Shown: positions 1-9,736 of the stretch, in pieces
Position numbering within the stretch: the first letter of the stretch is position 1
Layout of the letters: each line of letters opens with the position of its first letter
Source: Saprospiraceae bacterium
GTDB taxonomy: Bacteria; Bacteroidota; Bacteroidia; Chitinophagales; Saprospiraceae
Assembly (NCBI GenBank): GCA_028284395.1
Contig: JANQRV010000132.1
Coordinates: 1 to 39,711 of the forward strand
Direction of reading: 5' to 3'
DNA: 39,711 nt
Notes under the pieces: generated by a model
The model's input: the letters and a program-made list of their open reading frames with translations, nothing else
What the model was told of the DNA's origin: nothing
Database searches by the model: none
Translations under genes and position numbers: made by a program

Positions 1-158
1 TTTTGATGCATAGCAGCGCTATGGTCTAAAAATTTGGTGAAATGAGGTTCCAAAAATGGGCATTTGCAGGCCGAAGGATAAAGTTTAAACATATTCTAAG
101 ATCCTTAGCTGGGATTACCTATTCATTTTTTAATCCTTATTACCCTTAAACAAGTGCT
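1..158. other. Upstream region of susC, no gene seen
   Basis: No reading frame enters from the left edge and none is complete here. The only structure is a short inverted repeat at 9-23 with arms CATAGC and GCTATG around AGC. No convincing Bacteroidota -33/-7 promoter was recognised. This stretch presumably holds the promoter and leader of the following susC gene (inference). Confidence 0.4.
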
Positions 159-3100
159 ATGTTTATGAAGCAACCCTTATGCCATGCGGGTATGGTATTC
201 GTGATTTTACTCTTGGGCAGTCAAGGCTTTTTCCTGTCGGCCCAAACGGTTACGGGGAAGGTTACCGATGCCGCCAACGGTGAGCCGTTGGTCGGAGTCA
301 GTATTCTGATCCCGGGAACTTCAACGGGAACCATTACCGACCTCAACGGAATGTACTCAATTGATTTACCGGAAACGACCGAGACCCTGGTGTTTTCCTA
401 TACGGGCTTTGCCACCCGGACGATTACCCTCAACGGCCAGACGATCATCGATGTCGAATTGCAGTCGGATGTGGCTCAACTCGAAGAAATTGTCGTGGTC
501 GGATACGGGACGAACAGTAGAAAAAATATCACCGGAGCGGTCTCTTCAGTGGCCGTCGAAGAAGTAGAAGATTTGCCTTTGACTTCCGTTGAACAGATGT
601 TGCAGGGGCGGGTAGCCGGCGTTCAGGTTACCCAGTCGGGAGGTGGAAAACCGGGAGGAGCACTAAGCGTGCAGATCCGTGGAATCGGAACGGTGGGACA
701 GGAACCTCCGCTTTACGTGATCGATGGTGTGCCCATCCAGGCCGGTGAGGGCGGTCAATTAGGTACCAGTATTTTAAACAGCCTGAATCCGAACGAAATC
801 GAATCCATCGATATTCTAAAAGACGCTTCTGCCGCAGCGATTTATGGTATCAGAGCCTCCGGAGGCGTGGTGTTGATCACCACCAAGCGAGGAAAGGAAG
901 GCCCCGTGCGCATTAGCCTGGATGCCTACACGGGACTCCAAAGCCAGAATCAATCTTACGACGTACTCAACGCCGATCAATATGTCCAGTATCTGCGTGA
1001 TATTCACAGTGGGCCGGACGGTCAGCTTCCGGAAGCATTTGTCAACGGACAGCCTCCTCACGACACGGATTGGCAGGATGAACTTTTTGAAACGGCCTCT
1101 ATCTCAAACATTAATTTGAACCTTTCGGGCGGCAGCAAGAATGCTGTCTTTAGTGCGGGTATGGAATACTTCGATCAAAATGGTACCATGGTGGGAAGTG
1201 CCTTCGAACGATTTTCTCTCAAGTTGAATTCAGATTTCAAACTGGGGAAAAGGCTCAAAATTGGAGAATCGCTCATCATCAGCAAAACCAATACTATTGA
1301 AAACGGAGGCTCCGGTGGGAGACGACCCCAGGAACATGCCATCAAGCAGGCACCAACCGTTCCGGTTTTGGATGATTCTTTTCTGGGCGGTTTCGGTCAT
1401 CCGGATGTGGATGAAGGACAGGATGCTCGCAATCCCATCGCCGATGCTCAGCTACTCACCAATGAAAACACGGTCTATGCCGTCTTAGGGTCGATTTACG
1501 GAGAACTGGAATTGCTGCGCGGACTAACCTACAAAATACAAGTGGGCCTGGATTTCAGGTACGGAGATTTTTTCGATTACAATCCCCTTTTTGAGCAAGT
1601 TCGCCGGCTCAGAGAGCGATCCTCGCTAAACTGGCGGCGGAGTGAAAACTTCAATCCCATTTTTGAGCAATACCTCACCTACAATCGAATATTTGGACAA
1701 CACAATTTGACCGTCCTGGCGGGGTATTCCTCCCAGAGCTTCAAATTTACCCAGATTGGGGGCAGCGGGCAAGACCTGCCCAATAACACGGTGATCTCTC
1801 TGGGGGCAACTGCCGCTAATAACCAAGCTGTTAGCAATCAGGCAGAAACTTCATTGCGATCCGTATTCGGTCGCCTGAACTATAATTTTGCGAATCGCTA
1901 CCTTCTGACGGCCAATATCAGGAGAGAAGAATCCAGTAAGCTGTTCCGGAGCGGAGAACCAGTTGGTTATTTCCCATCGGTATCTGCAGCCTGGCGTGTC
2001 AGCGAAGAGCCTTTCCTCCGGAACAACTCCCTGATCAGTGAACTAAAAATCCGGGGAGGTTGGGGCCAGATCGGAAATCAATCTACCTTGTCTAATTTTC
2101 CCACGGATGTCAACTTAAATACGAATGTCTTTTACGTAATCGGTGGCGAGGTCGTACAGGGGATTGCACAATTGAACTCTGCCAACCCCAATATTCAGTG
2201 GGAGGTTTCTACTACGACCAGTCTCGGTGTGGATCTCGGACTTCTTAATAATCGCCTTACCATGTCATTCGACTATTATCGACGAGTCACGGACGATCTG
2301 ATCTGGCGGGCCAGTGTTCCCGGATCGTTTGGCTTTGGAGCACCTAGTGTCAATGCCGGAGAAGTTCGCAATAGTGGAGTCGAACTGGTTTTGGGCTATA
2401 CCAAAACACAAGGAGATTTCCAATATAGTATCTCAGCTAATCTGACGACCATCAATAATGAAATGGTCAGTTTGGGGCAGGATGGATTAACCGAAATCAT
2501 CACCGGCGGCATCACCGACGATTTGAGCGGAGTTTCCATTACGCGACCGGGAGAACCGATCGGGTCCTTTTACGGTTGGGAAACGGCCGGTATCTTTCAG
2601 AGTCAGGCAGAAATCGATGCGCACGCCGAACAAAGCCCCGATACCGCACCGGGCGACTTTCGCTTTGTCGACCAAAATAACGACGGCGTCATCAATGGTG
2701 ACGATCGAACGACGATCGGTAGTCCGATTCCGGACTTTATCTACGGACTTACCGCCAACCTCAACTACAAAGGCTTCGATCTTCAGATTTTTCTTCAGGG
2801 CGCTCAAGGTCATGAGATCTACAACGCCGCCCAAAGGTGGTTGGAAGACCTAAGACAGAATTTCAACCAGGGAACTGCCGTACTCAACCGTTGGTCAGGA
2901 CCCGGTTCATCCAATACAGTCCCAAGGGCCACTCGGTCAGATCCCAATCAAAACCTGAGAAGTTCGGACCGGTTTGTACATGATGGTTCCTACCTCCGTA
3001 TCAAGAATTTGACATTGGGATATAATTTCCCGGAATCCCTTACGGAAAAGCTGAAAGCTTCCCGGTTAAGGGCTTACGTGTCGGCCCAGAACCTTGCTAC

Positions 3101-3233
3101 CATTACTGACTATTTTGGCTTGGAACCGGAAGTCGGTTCGCTTTCTTCCGGAACGGGGCTCGACGCCGGTCTTGATCGCCTTGTTTACCCGCAGCCTACA
3201 ACCGTAATTTTTGGATTGCAATTAGGTTTTTGA
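159..3233 (+). CDS. susC: SusC/RagA-family TonB-linked outer-membrane transporter
   Basis: This is the outer-membrane barrel of a SusC/SusD uptake pair, which imports oligosaccharides or similar ligands using TonB energy. The 1024 residues begin with a signal peptide ending near SAQ (about residue 29). A carboxypeptidase-regulatory-like beta-sandwich with the usual TGKVTDAANGEPLVGVS opening follows (about 30-110), then a TonB plug (about 110-240) containing EEIVVVGYG, GRVAGVQV, IRGIG and PLYVIDGVP. A long beta-barrel ends in an aromatic residue (FGLQLGF), as expected for BAM-assembled barrels. The length is normal for the family. ATG at 159 is used; a second ATG at 165 is equally possible. 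susD follows after 39 bp, so the two are surely co-transcribed. The substrate cannot be read from sequence; the GH30-like and isomerase genes downstream hint at a carbohydrate. Confidence 0.95.
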   Translation: MFMKQPLCHAGMVFVILLLGSQGFFLSAQTVTGKVTDAANGEPLVGVSILIPGTSTGTITDLNGMYSIDLPETTETLVFSYTGFATRTITLNGQTIIDVELQSDVAQLEEIVVVGYGTNSRKNITGAVSSVAVEEVEDLPLTSVEQMLQGRVAGVQVTQSGGGKPGGALSVQIRGIGTVGQEPPLYVIDGVPIQAGEGGQLGTSILNSLNPNEIESIDILKDASAAAIYGIRASGGVVLITTKRGKEGPVRISLDAYTGLQSQNQSYDVLNADQYVQYLRDIHSGPDGQLPEAFVNGQPPHDTDWQDELFETASISNINLNLSGGSKNAVFSAGMEYFDQNGTMVGSAFERFSLKLNSDFKLGKRLKIGESLIISKTNTIENGGSGGRRPQEHAIKQAPTVPVLDDSFLGGFGHPDVDEGQDARNPIADAQLLTNENTVYAVLGSIYGELELLRGLTYKIQVGLDFRYGDFFDYNPLFEQVRRLRERSSLNWRRSENFNPIFEQYLTYNRIFGQHNLTVLAGYSSQSFKFTQIGGSGQDLPNNTVISLGATAANNQAVSNQAETSLRSVFGRLNYNFANRYLLTANIRREESSKLFRSGEPVGYFPSVSAAWRVSEEPFLRNNSLISELKIRGGWGQIGNQSTLSNFPTDVNLNTNVFYVIGGEVVQGIAQLNSANPNIQWEVSTTTSLGVDLGLLNNRLTMSFDYYRRVTDDLIWRASVPGSFGFGAPSVNAGEVRNSGVELVLGYTKTQGDFQYSISANLTTINNEMVSLGQDGLTEIITGGITDDLSGVSITRPGEPIGSFYGWETAGIFQSQAEIDAHAEQSPDTAPGDFRFVDQNNDGVINGDDRTTIGSPIPDFIYGLTANLNYKGFDLQIFLQGAQGHEIYNAAQRWLEDLRQNFNQGTAVLNRWSGPGSSNTVPRATRSDPNQNLRSSDRFVHDGSYLRIKNLTLGYNFPESLTEKLKASRLRAYVSAQNLATITDYFGLEPEVGSLSSGTGLDAGLDRLVYPQPTTVIFGLQLGF

Positions 3234-3272
3234 TGGGGCGTTTTCCAAAATCATTGTAAAAATTTCAAACAC

Positions 3273-4763
3273 ATGAAAAAACTATTGATCTTAACGATCC
3301 TGTTCGTGGCCGGTGGGATACTGATCTCGGGTTGCGACGACGATTTTCTCAATAAAAGCGATGTAAATTCCATCAATTCCGGTATCTTCTACCAGACGGA
3401 ATCCGATGCGATTGCCGCCATCAATGCCGCCTATGCGCCCTTGCAGAATCGGGGGCTGTGGGCGAGGAGTTTTCATTTTTTTCAAGATTTTTCTTCGGAC
3501 GACATTGCGCCGACCTCTAACACACAGGGCCCACCGTTTGAGCTGATTTCACATGCTTTTGGTCCGAACGGTAATGAACACATCAACCGCCCCTGGGATA
3601 AGTTCTATCAAGTTATTGCTCTTTCTAACCTGGTTATTCAAAACGTTCCGGGCATAAAAGACATCGATGCTTCTCTGAGGAGCCGAGTGGTAGCTGAGGC
3701 CCTTTTTCTGAGGGGACTTTCCTATTTCTACATCAATGCTCTCTGGGGTGGCGGCCCGCTGAAAACGGAAGATAACATCAATGAGATAGCAGTTCCGCGA
3801 GCCGGTACGGCAGATATTTGGGCGCAAATTGAGCGCGACCTGGCTGCAGCGGCCAACGACTTGCCGGTATCCTACGAAGTTTCTGACCAGGGCAGGGCAA
3901 CGAGAGGAGCCGCTCTGGCTCAATTGGGGAAGGCGCAGTTGTATCAGGAGAAATGGAGCGACGCTGCCCAGAACCTACAGGCTGTTGTCGATTTGGGAGC
4001 GTACCGGCTGGTTACTGCCGATGATTTTGACGGAGACGTCGTCGCAGCATTGCGTTCCAATCATGCTCCGGGAGTGAAGAATAACACCGAAGCGATTTTC
4101 GAGGTCCAATTCAAAATAGGGGAGGGGGGCTTCAGTTGGAGTGGTGCTCCGACCAGTCGTCGGGAATCTTCGGTTCGGCCTCGTGAATACGGTGTCGATG
4201 GCAATGCATTCTACAATTGTAAACCGAGCGACGAGTTAATCGCAGCATACGAAGACGGAGATCCAAGGCTACAAGCCTTTTTCTTCGGACCGGAAAGTAC
4301 TTACAAGGGAGAACCCTATTTACCCATATTCGAGACCAGCGGATATGCCTGGCGCAAATATCAAAGAGACGATGCTCCGGAAGACAATGATTCAGATGTC
4401 AACCACGATGTCATCCGTTACGCCGATGTACTACTCATGCTGGCCGAAGCACAAATCCAACAGGGCAATTTGAGCGGCGGAATGACTTTGATCAATGAGG
4501 TAAGAAGGAGAGCCGATCCAAGTGGGAATATTTTGCCGGACCATCCGGAGGCGGTTTCCAGAGAGGAAGCGTTGGACATGCTCATCCAGGAAAGGCGAGT
4601 TGAGCTTTGTGGCGAACAGGTCCGGCGATCGGATCTGGTCAGATGGGGATTGGCGCCAGCGCATCTGCAAAATTTTGTTGCGGGCAAACACGAAGTATTT
4701 CCGATACCACAAAGTGAAATCGATAACAATGTGGCCATCAATGAGAACAACCCGGGTTATTGA
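3273..4763 (+). CDS. susD: SusD/RagB-family surface nutrient-binding lipoprotein
   Basis: SusD-type proteins cap the SusC barrel on the cell surface and capture the ligand. The 496-residue product opens with a lipoprotein signal and lipobox ISGC, giving a lipidated Cys21 followed by acidic residues (DDD), typical of surface-exported Bacteroidota lipoproteins. The N-terminal part has the SusD pattern (NAAYAPLQNRGLW, then SRVVAEALFLRGLSYFYIN). The C-terminal part has RYADVLLMLAEAQ, INEVRRRA, ERRVELCGEQVRRSDLVRW and the closing FPIPQSEIDNN...NPGY, all family hallmarks. Helical TPR-like repeats make up the scaffold. It lies 39 bp after susC and is followed by a terminator-like hairpin at 4863-4909, so the pair may form its own transcript. 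Confidence 0.95.
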   Translation: MKKLLILTILFVAGGILISGCDDDFLNKSDVNSINSGIFYQTESDAIAAINAAYAPLQNRGLWARSFHFFQDFSSDDIAPTSNTQGPPFELISHAFGPNGNEHINRPWDKFYQVIALSNLVIQNVPGIKDIDASLRSRVVAEALFLRGLSYFYINALWGGGPLKTEDNINEIAVPRAGTADIWAQIERDLAAAANDLPVSYEVSDQGRATRGAALAQLGKAQLYQEKWSDAAQNLQAVVDLGAYRLVTADDFDGDVVAALRSNHAPGVKNNTEAIFEVQFKIGEGGFSWSGAPTSRRESSVRPREYGVDGNAFYNCKPSDELIAAYEDGDPRLQAFFFGPESTYKGEPYLPIFETSGYAWRKYQRDDAPEDNDSDVNHDVIRYADVLLMLAEAQIQQGNLSGGMTLINEVRRRADPSGNILPDHPEAVSREEALDMLIQERRVELCGEQVRRSDLVRWGLAPAHLQNFVAGKHEVFPIPQSEIDNNVAINENNPGY

Positions 4764-4862
4764 TCACCTATTGCCCTAAGAGGTTATGTGAATTTTAACT
4801 TGATGAAGGCGTATTACAGTCTATTTGTTCGACTTGTTTTATAATTCCGATCGATTTGAAAA

Positions 4863-4909
4863 GGGTGCATTTGGTCTTGCTCAGGGATCGACCGCACCCT
4901 ACTTTTTCT
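4863..4909 (+). terminator. Probable rho-independent terminator after susD
   Basis: The outer arms are GGGTGC (4863-4868) and GCACCC (4894-4899). A 4-nt bulge leads to an inner stem GGTC (4873-4876) with GACC (4890-4893). The 3' side runs into a T-rich tail containing TTTTT (4903-4907). It sits 100 bp after the susD stop and ends about 50 bp before the next gene, a sensible place to end or attenuate the susCD transcript. Confidence 0.55.
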
Positions 4910-4961
4910 TCCATACACGATGTTTCATGGATTCTTTGATCACCTGCTGAAGTGTTTGAAT

Positions 4962-7900
4962 ATGAAATTATCCTCGGCAATTCCTGTCTTGTGGCTGCTC
5001 TTGATATGTACTTTCGGTTGCCGTTCCGGACAAAGTGATGGCTCCCGTTTTGCTTTTCTCACTTCAAAACAGTCCGGTGTCGAATTCGTAAACGCCATTC
5101 GCGAAAGCGATGCTTTGAATATCCTGGAGTTCGCCAATTTATACACCGGTGGGGGGGTAGCTTGTGGTGATTTTGACAAGGATGGGTTCGACGATCTTTT
5201 CTTTGCTGGAAACGTAGTGAGCAGTGAGCTATACCTCAACCGGAAGGCCCGGTATGGGGAGTTGCGTTTTGAAAAGGTTACCGCGGAGGCCGGACTGCAA
5301 ACAAGTGCATGGGTATCGGGTGTTACGGCCGTCGATATCAACCAGGATGGTTGGCTGGACCTATACCTTTGCGTCAATGGAAGTAAAGTGGCGGAAAAAC
5401 GCGCCAACCTATTGTTTGTCAATCAAGGCTTGGACAAGCGGGGGATACCCGTTTTTCGGGAGGAAGCAGCTGCCTACGGATTGGCGGATACGAGTTACAC
5501 AATGCAGGCAGTTTTTTTTGACCTGGACCTGGATTTTGACCTGGATGTTTTAATGATTGTAAATTATCCGGACTACTACTACGGCAGTAATGTCAATATT
5601 CCCGTCACCATCCCGAAGGTTGGACTTCCCTATAAGGTGGATCGCCTGTATCGGAATGAAGGTTTGGATCCATCCGGACAAAGGAGATTTGTCGAAATCG
5701 GAAAACAGGCAGGCATTCAGCAGGAGGGGTATAGCCTGGGAGTAGCGGTAAGTGATCTGAATAATGATCGCTATCCGGATATTTACATTACCAATGATTA
5801 CCTGTCCAGCGATCTTTTATATTTAAACCAGGGAGACGGTACTTTTGTCGAGAGGGCTGCTTCAGCCATACAACATGCTTCTTATGCTGCCATGGGTGTT
5901 GATGTATCTGATCTTAATAACGATGCCCGCCCGGATATTGTAAGCTTGGATATGTTGCCGCCCGATAATCTAAGGGCAAAAAAAATGATTCCGAAGGGCA
6001 ACCCCGAACGTTTTCAACTTACTCAGGAAATGGGTTACCTACCGCAATATTCCAGAAATACCTTGCAATTGCAAACCGGCTTAACAGCAGAAGGTTGCCC
6101 CCAGTTCAGTGAGATTGGCCAACTCGCCGGCATCCATCAGACCGATTGGAGCTGGAGTGTATTGGCTGCCGATTTGGACAATGATACCGATCGAGACATG
6201 TACATTACCAACGGATTTCCCCGGGATTTAGGAGATCTGGACTTCATTAACTTCGGATTCGAAGATCATCATTTCAATCAGCCCTCCCTACAGGACTCGC
6301 TTTTTTTGGCGGAAGCGCATCGACTGCCGGGCATTCACCTATCGAATTTTCTCTTTTTGAACCAGGGAGACTTGCACTTTGAAGACCAGACAAGAAGCAG
6401 CGGGTTACATATGCCGAGCTATTCGAATGGATGTGTCGTGGCCGACCTCGATAACGACGGCGATCTGGACATCGCGGTAAACAACATTAACGAACCGGCA
6501 TTTATCATTGAAAATCAGTCCGCAAACGATCACCATTATTTGCAGTTAGAACTCAAAGGGCCTCCGGGCAACCTTCAGGGAATTGGCACGAAAATCGAGA
6601 TCACAACCGATCGGGGACAACAGTTCCATCAACAGTTCTTAAGTAGAGGCTATCTTTCCAGCCAACCCCATCGAATTCATTTTGGACTAGGACCCGACAC
6701 CATTGTTCGCCTGCTTACGGTGAATTGGCCCGATGGTCGCCAACAAAAGCTTCACCATGTTCCTTGCGACCAAATGCTGAAGATTAACCATGCCAACAGC
6801 AGCCGACCACCTGAGGAAAATCCTATTCTCTCCAAACCCCTGTTTGCGGGTACTCAGAAAGTGGATTCGGGATTGAATTGGATACATCGGGAGCAGGACT
6901 TTGTCGATTTTCACTATCAGAGATTACTTCCGCGAATGCATTCTATTAGCGGCCCGGGTGCGGCAGTAGCTGATTTTAACGGAGATGGGTTGGATGACTT
7001 CTGCCTTGGGGGAGCAGCTTATCAATCAGCCCAGTTGTTCGTTCAAACTAAATCGGGCAGCTTCCAGCCTCGGGCGTTAGATCAGACTCATGCCAAGAGT
7101 GAAGACCAGGGAATGCTGTTTTTCGATGCCGAAGGGGATGCCGATCTGGATTTATACATCGTCAGCGGTGGGGCGGCCTTCAGCACCAATAGTCCACTGT
7201 TACAAGACCGTCTGTATGTCAATGAGGGGCAAGGAAGATTTCGACTGTCTTCAAACAGCCTTCCTCCGATCAATAGTAGCGGTAGTTGCGTGGTGGGAGC
7301 CGATTACGACCGGGATGGAGATCTCGATCTGTTTGTAGGAGGCCGAGTCGTCCCCGGAAAGTATCCGACTGCGCCCAGAAGCTATCTTTTGCGTAATGAT
7401 TCCGGGAGGGGAGGAAGCCCGCATTTTGAAGATGTATCGGACAAAATGGAATCGGACCTTTCGCGCATTGGTATGGTGACTGCTGCGATATGGACGGACT
7501 ACAATGATGATCAATGGATGGACTTAATTATTGTTGGAGAATGGATGGCGATCACCTTTTTCAGGAATGACCATGGAAATCTCGTTGCCGAAAGACCCGC
7601 AATTCGATTTAAATCCAATGGCGAGCCGGCCAGGACCGAAGGTTGGTGGAGCAGCATCACCGGGGGAGATTTTGACCTGGACGGCGATACCGATTACGTA
7701 GTGGGAAATTTGGGCCTCAATTCCAAGTTTCGGGCTTCCGAAGAGCACCCGGTCAGGATCTATGGGCATGATTTTGACGAAAACGGAAGTCTGGACCCGG
7801 TGCTGACGCACTACGTTGACGGGTTGGAAGTGCCCGTTCATTACCGGGATGAGTTGATGGCTCAATTGGTCTATTTGCGTGGCAAATTTCCACGTTACTC

Positions 7901-8549
7901 GGACTACGCCGCTGCTGATCTGGTTGAACTTCTGGGGCGCGAGTCACTAGTCGATGCGGAAGTGTTGGAAGTTTCTTATTTACAAAGTGCCTACCTGGAA
8001 AATCGGGGAGAAGCGGGTTTTTGGCTGGAGGCCCTGCCGACAATGGCCCAATTTGCTCCCGTTAAAGGAGTCGTCGCTGGAAATTTTGATCGGGACCAGT
8101 ATCCGGATTTAATCATTGTCGGCAACGATTACGGGGCCGAGGCAGTTGCAGGAAGGTACGATGCAGCAAAAGGATGCTACTTGAGGGGTAACGGCGACGG
8201 GAGTTTTACGCCATTATCCTCCGCGGAAAGCGGTTTGTCAATCGGCGTCGATTCCAGGGCCCTGGTACGGATCAATAGCAGAAAATCCAAAGATCTTCTC
8301 GTTGCCGTAAACAATGATAAGCCCCGATATTTCCAGGGCCCGGATTGGAGAAGTGACCCGATCCCGGTGCCCGAAGCAGCAGTTTGCGCATTCCTGACCT
8401 TGGCGAATGGAAAACAAATGAAAATGGAATTCTACCGCGGGTCAGGGTATTTATCACAGTCATCTAACAAGGCGTTGTCGATCGAACAGTCTTTGATTGA
8501 TTCGCTTGAATTTATAGATGCGAATGGGGAAGTCATGATGATGAACTAA
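4962..8549 (+). CDS. FG-GAP/VCBS repeat lipoprotein with ASPIC/UnbV domain (CRTAC1-like)
   Basis: This is a large secreted beta-propeller protein of the CRTAC1-like type often found beside SusC/SusD pairs in Bacteroidota. Its biochemical role is not settled; it may bind surface ligands. ATG at 4962 is preferred over the upstream ATG at 4920 because it gives a clean lipoprotein signal with lipobox TFGC (Cys20). The 1195-residue product has many calcium-binding FG-GAP repeats, such as DFDKDGFDDLFFAG, DINQDGWLDLYLC, DLDNDGDLDIAVN and DYDRDGDLDLFVGG, forming two propeller blocks. Between them lies an ASPIC/UnbV domain (about 535-600; GIGTKIEI, SRGYLSSQP, HFGLG, VNWPDGRQQ). The C-terminal end overlaps the convergent lacI-type gene by 17 bp. 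It follows susD by about 200 bp with a hairpin in between. Confidence 0.9.
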   Translation: MKLSSAIPVLWLLLICTFGCRSGQSDGSRFAFLTSKQSGVEFVNAIRESDALNILEFANLYTGGGVACGDFDKDGFDDLFFAGNVVSSELYLNRKARYGELRFEKVTAEAGLQTSAWVSGVTAVDINQDGWLDLYLCVNGSKVAEKRANLLFVNQGLDKRGIPVFREEAAAYGLADTSYTMQAVFFDLDLDFDLDVLMIVNYPDYYYGSNVNIPVTIPKVGLPYKVDRLYRNEGLDPSGQRRFVEIGKQAGIQQEGYSLGVAVSDLNNDRYPDIYITNDYLSSDLLYLNQGDGTFVERAASAIQHASYAAMGVDVSDLNNDARPDIVSLDMLPPDNLRAKKMIPKGNPERFQLTQEMGYLPQYSRNTLQLQTGLTAEGCPQFSEIGQLAGIHQTDWSWSVLAADLDNDTDRDMYITNGFPRDLGDLDFINFGFEDHHFNQPSLQDSLFLAEAHRLPGIHLSNFLFLNQGDLHFEDQTRSSGLHMPSYSNGCVVADLDNDGDLDIAVNNINEPAFIIENQSANDHHYLQLELKGPPGNLQGIGTKIEITTDRGQQFHQQFLSRGYLSSQPHRIHFGLGPDTIVRLLTVNWPDGRQQKLHHVPCDQMLKINHANSSRPPEENPILSKPLFAGTQKVDSGLNWIHREQDFVDFHYQRLLPRMHSISGPGAAVADFNGDGLDDFCLGGAAYQSAQLFVQTKSGSFQPRALDQTHAKSEDQGMLFFDAEGDADLDLYIVSGGAAFSTNSPLLQDRLYVNEGQGRFRLSSNSLPPINSSGSCVVGADYDRDGDLDLFVGGRVVPGKYPTAPRSYLLRNDSGRGGSPHFEDVSDKMESDLSRIGMVTAAIWTDYNDDQWMDLIIVGEWMAITFFRNDHGNLVAERPAIRFKSNGEPARTEGWWSSITGGDFDLDGDTDYVVGNLGLNSKFRASEEHPVRIYGHDFDENGSLDPVLTHYVDGLEVPVHYRDELMAQLVYLRGKFPRYSDYAAADLVELLGRESLVDAEVLEVSYLQSAYLENRGEAGFWLEALPTMAQFAPVKGVVAGNFDRDQYPDLIIVGNDYGAEAVAGRYDAAKGCYLRGNGDGSFTPLSSAESGLSIGVDSRALVRINSRKSKDLLVAVNNDKPRYFQGPDWRSDPIPVPEAAVCAFLTLANGKQMKMEFYRGSGYLSQSSNKALSIEQSLIDSLEFIDANGEVMMMN

Positions 8550-9579
8550 CGGGTGAGTGGAGAGGTTTCGTAGAATTTCTAATGACTAGTTCGGTTCGTA
8601 ACAGGACTGTTTGATCATCCGTTGGTTCCGTTCGATTTTCGATCAGGTCGAGCAGTAACAACGTGGCGAGTTTGCCGATTTCAAAAGAGGGTTGCTCAAT
8701 GGTAGTCAATCCAGGATCAATGTATTCCGCCCAGGGTTCTCCGGTAAATCCAATTACCGAAATCTCGGATGGAATAGCAACTTGAGATTGCTTTAGGAAA
8801 CGAATAACACCAAATGCTGCCGTATCACAGACTACAAAAATGGAGTCGGGGTGCTGTTCCAACTGCAAAAATTCTCTGGTGCAGCTGGCGGCACTTTCCG
8901 GTGTAAAATCACAATACTTCAACAAAGCCGGATCAATGGTCAAACCAGCGTCCTTCAATGCATCCTTATAACCCCGGATTCGGTTTTGGGAAAGAGACAA
9001 GTCTTTGGGGCCGGCAATGTGGGCAATTCTCCTGCAACCGCTTTCGATCAAATGGCGGGTGGCCTTAAATGCACCTTCATAGTCGTCTACCAACACTTTG
9101 GGCACGGCAAGTTGGTCCGTAACCCGATTGAACATGACCAATGGTATTCCTTTTTTATGCAAGCGGTGAAAGTGATCAAAAGATCTGGTTTGCCGGGAGA
9201 GGGAAGCCAGTACGCCATCCACCTGGTTCGCTACCAAGGTATCGATGTTGGAACGTTCAATGGCTGTGTCTTCATTGGATTGGCAAAAAATCACGTTGTA
9301 TCCATGCTCTGATGCGGTTTCCTGGATGCCGGTGATGGCTGAAGCATAAAAATGAATCATGAATCCAGGAATCGATACGCCAATGGTTTTAATGCTTTGT
9401 CCCAATAAACCAAGTGCAATTTTACTGGGTTGGTAGTCGAGCTCTGCAGCCAGCGATTTCACCCGAACCTTTGTAGAGAAGGCAACTTCGGGAACATCGC
9501 GCAGCGCCCGGGAGACGGTAGAGGTCGAAAGATTTAGAATCCTTGCCAGGTCTTTTATGGTTATTGGTTCTTTCCTCAT
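8533..9579 (-). CDS. LacI-family transcriptional regulator
   Basis: This 348-residue protein is of normal LacI/GalR length. The N-terminus is a LacI helix-turn-helix plus hinge (about 5-60; ITIKDLARILNLSTSTVSRALRD and the LDYQPSKIA hinge). A periplasmic-binding-protein-like sensor domain follows (about 62-340), with the usual IGVSIPGFMIHFYASAITGI opening and a VIGFTGEPWAEYIDPGLTTI segment near the inducer cleft. It is divergent from the GH30-like gene (157 bp between starts) and convergent with the FG-GAP gene. A LacI-type palindrome at 9650-9663 lies in the divergent spacer, so it probably represses the glycosidase-like gene and/or itself in response to a sugar (inference). The effector is unknown. 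Confidence 0.93.
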   Translation of the reverse strand: MRKEPITIKDLARILNLSTSTVSRALRDVPEVAFSTKVRVKSLAAELDYQPSKIALGLLGQSIKTIGVSIPGFMIHFYASAITGIQETASEHGYNVIFCQSNEDTAIERSNIDTLVANQVDGVLASLSRQTRSFDHFHRLHKKGIPLVMFNRVTDQLAVPKVLVDDYEGAFKATRHLIESGCRRIAHIAGPKDLSLSQNRIRGYKDALKDAGLTIDPALLKYCDFTPESAASCTREFLQLEQHPDSIFVVCDTAAFGVIRFLKQSQVAIPSEISVIGFTGEPWAEYIDPGLTTIEQPSFEIGKLATLLLLDLIENRTEPTDDQTVLLRTELVIRNSTKPLHSPVSSSS

Positions 9580-9649
9580 GGTTCGGGATGGGAAAATAAA
9601 AAATACCGAAAATTATAACAAAAATTTGTGAGGACCACAAAAGAAATTT

Positions 9650-9663
9650 TGCAAACGTGTGCA
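9650..9663. promoter_or_regulatory. Candidate LacI-family operator
   Basis: The 14-bp site TGCAAACGTGTGCA has half-sites TGCAAAC and TGCACAC (read on the opposite strand) that differ at one position and meet at a central CG. This is the general shape of LacI/GalR operators. It lies 70 bp upstream of the lacI-type start and 73 bp upstream of the GH30-like start. The regulator assignment is inference from adjacency. Confidence 0.6.
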
Positions 9664-9736
9664 TCCGCCAATTCCTGTTTGATGATCATCGCTAGCCGGC
9701 TTTATACTATCTTCCAGGGTCTAAATTCGAGAAAAC

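Noticed and set aside
57..71. Sigma-54-like promoter upstream of susC
   Set aside because: GG and GC are 10 bp apart but the -12 element reads AGGC rather than TTGC, so the match is too weak.
4795..4980. 61-residue minus-strand frame between susD and the FG-GAP gene
   Set aside because: It spans the terminator-like hairpin and overlaps the lipoprotein start; composition is not coding-like.
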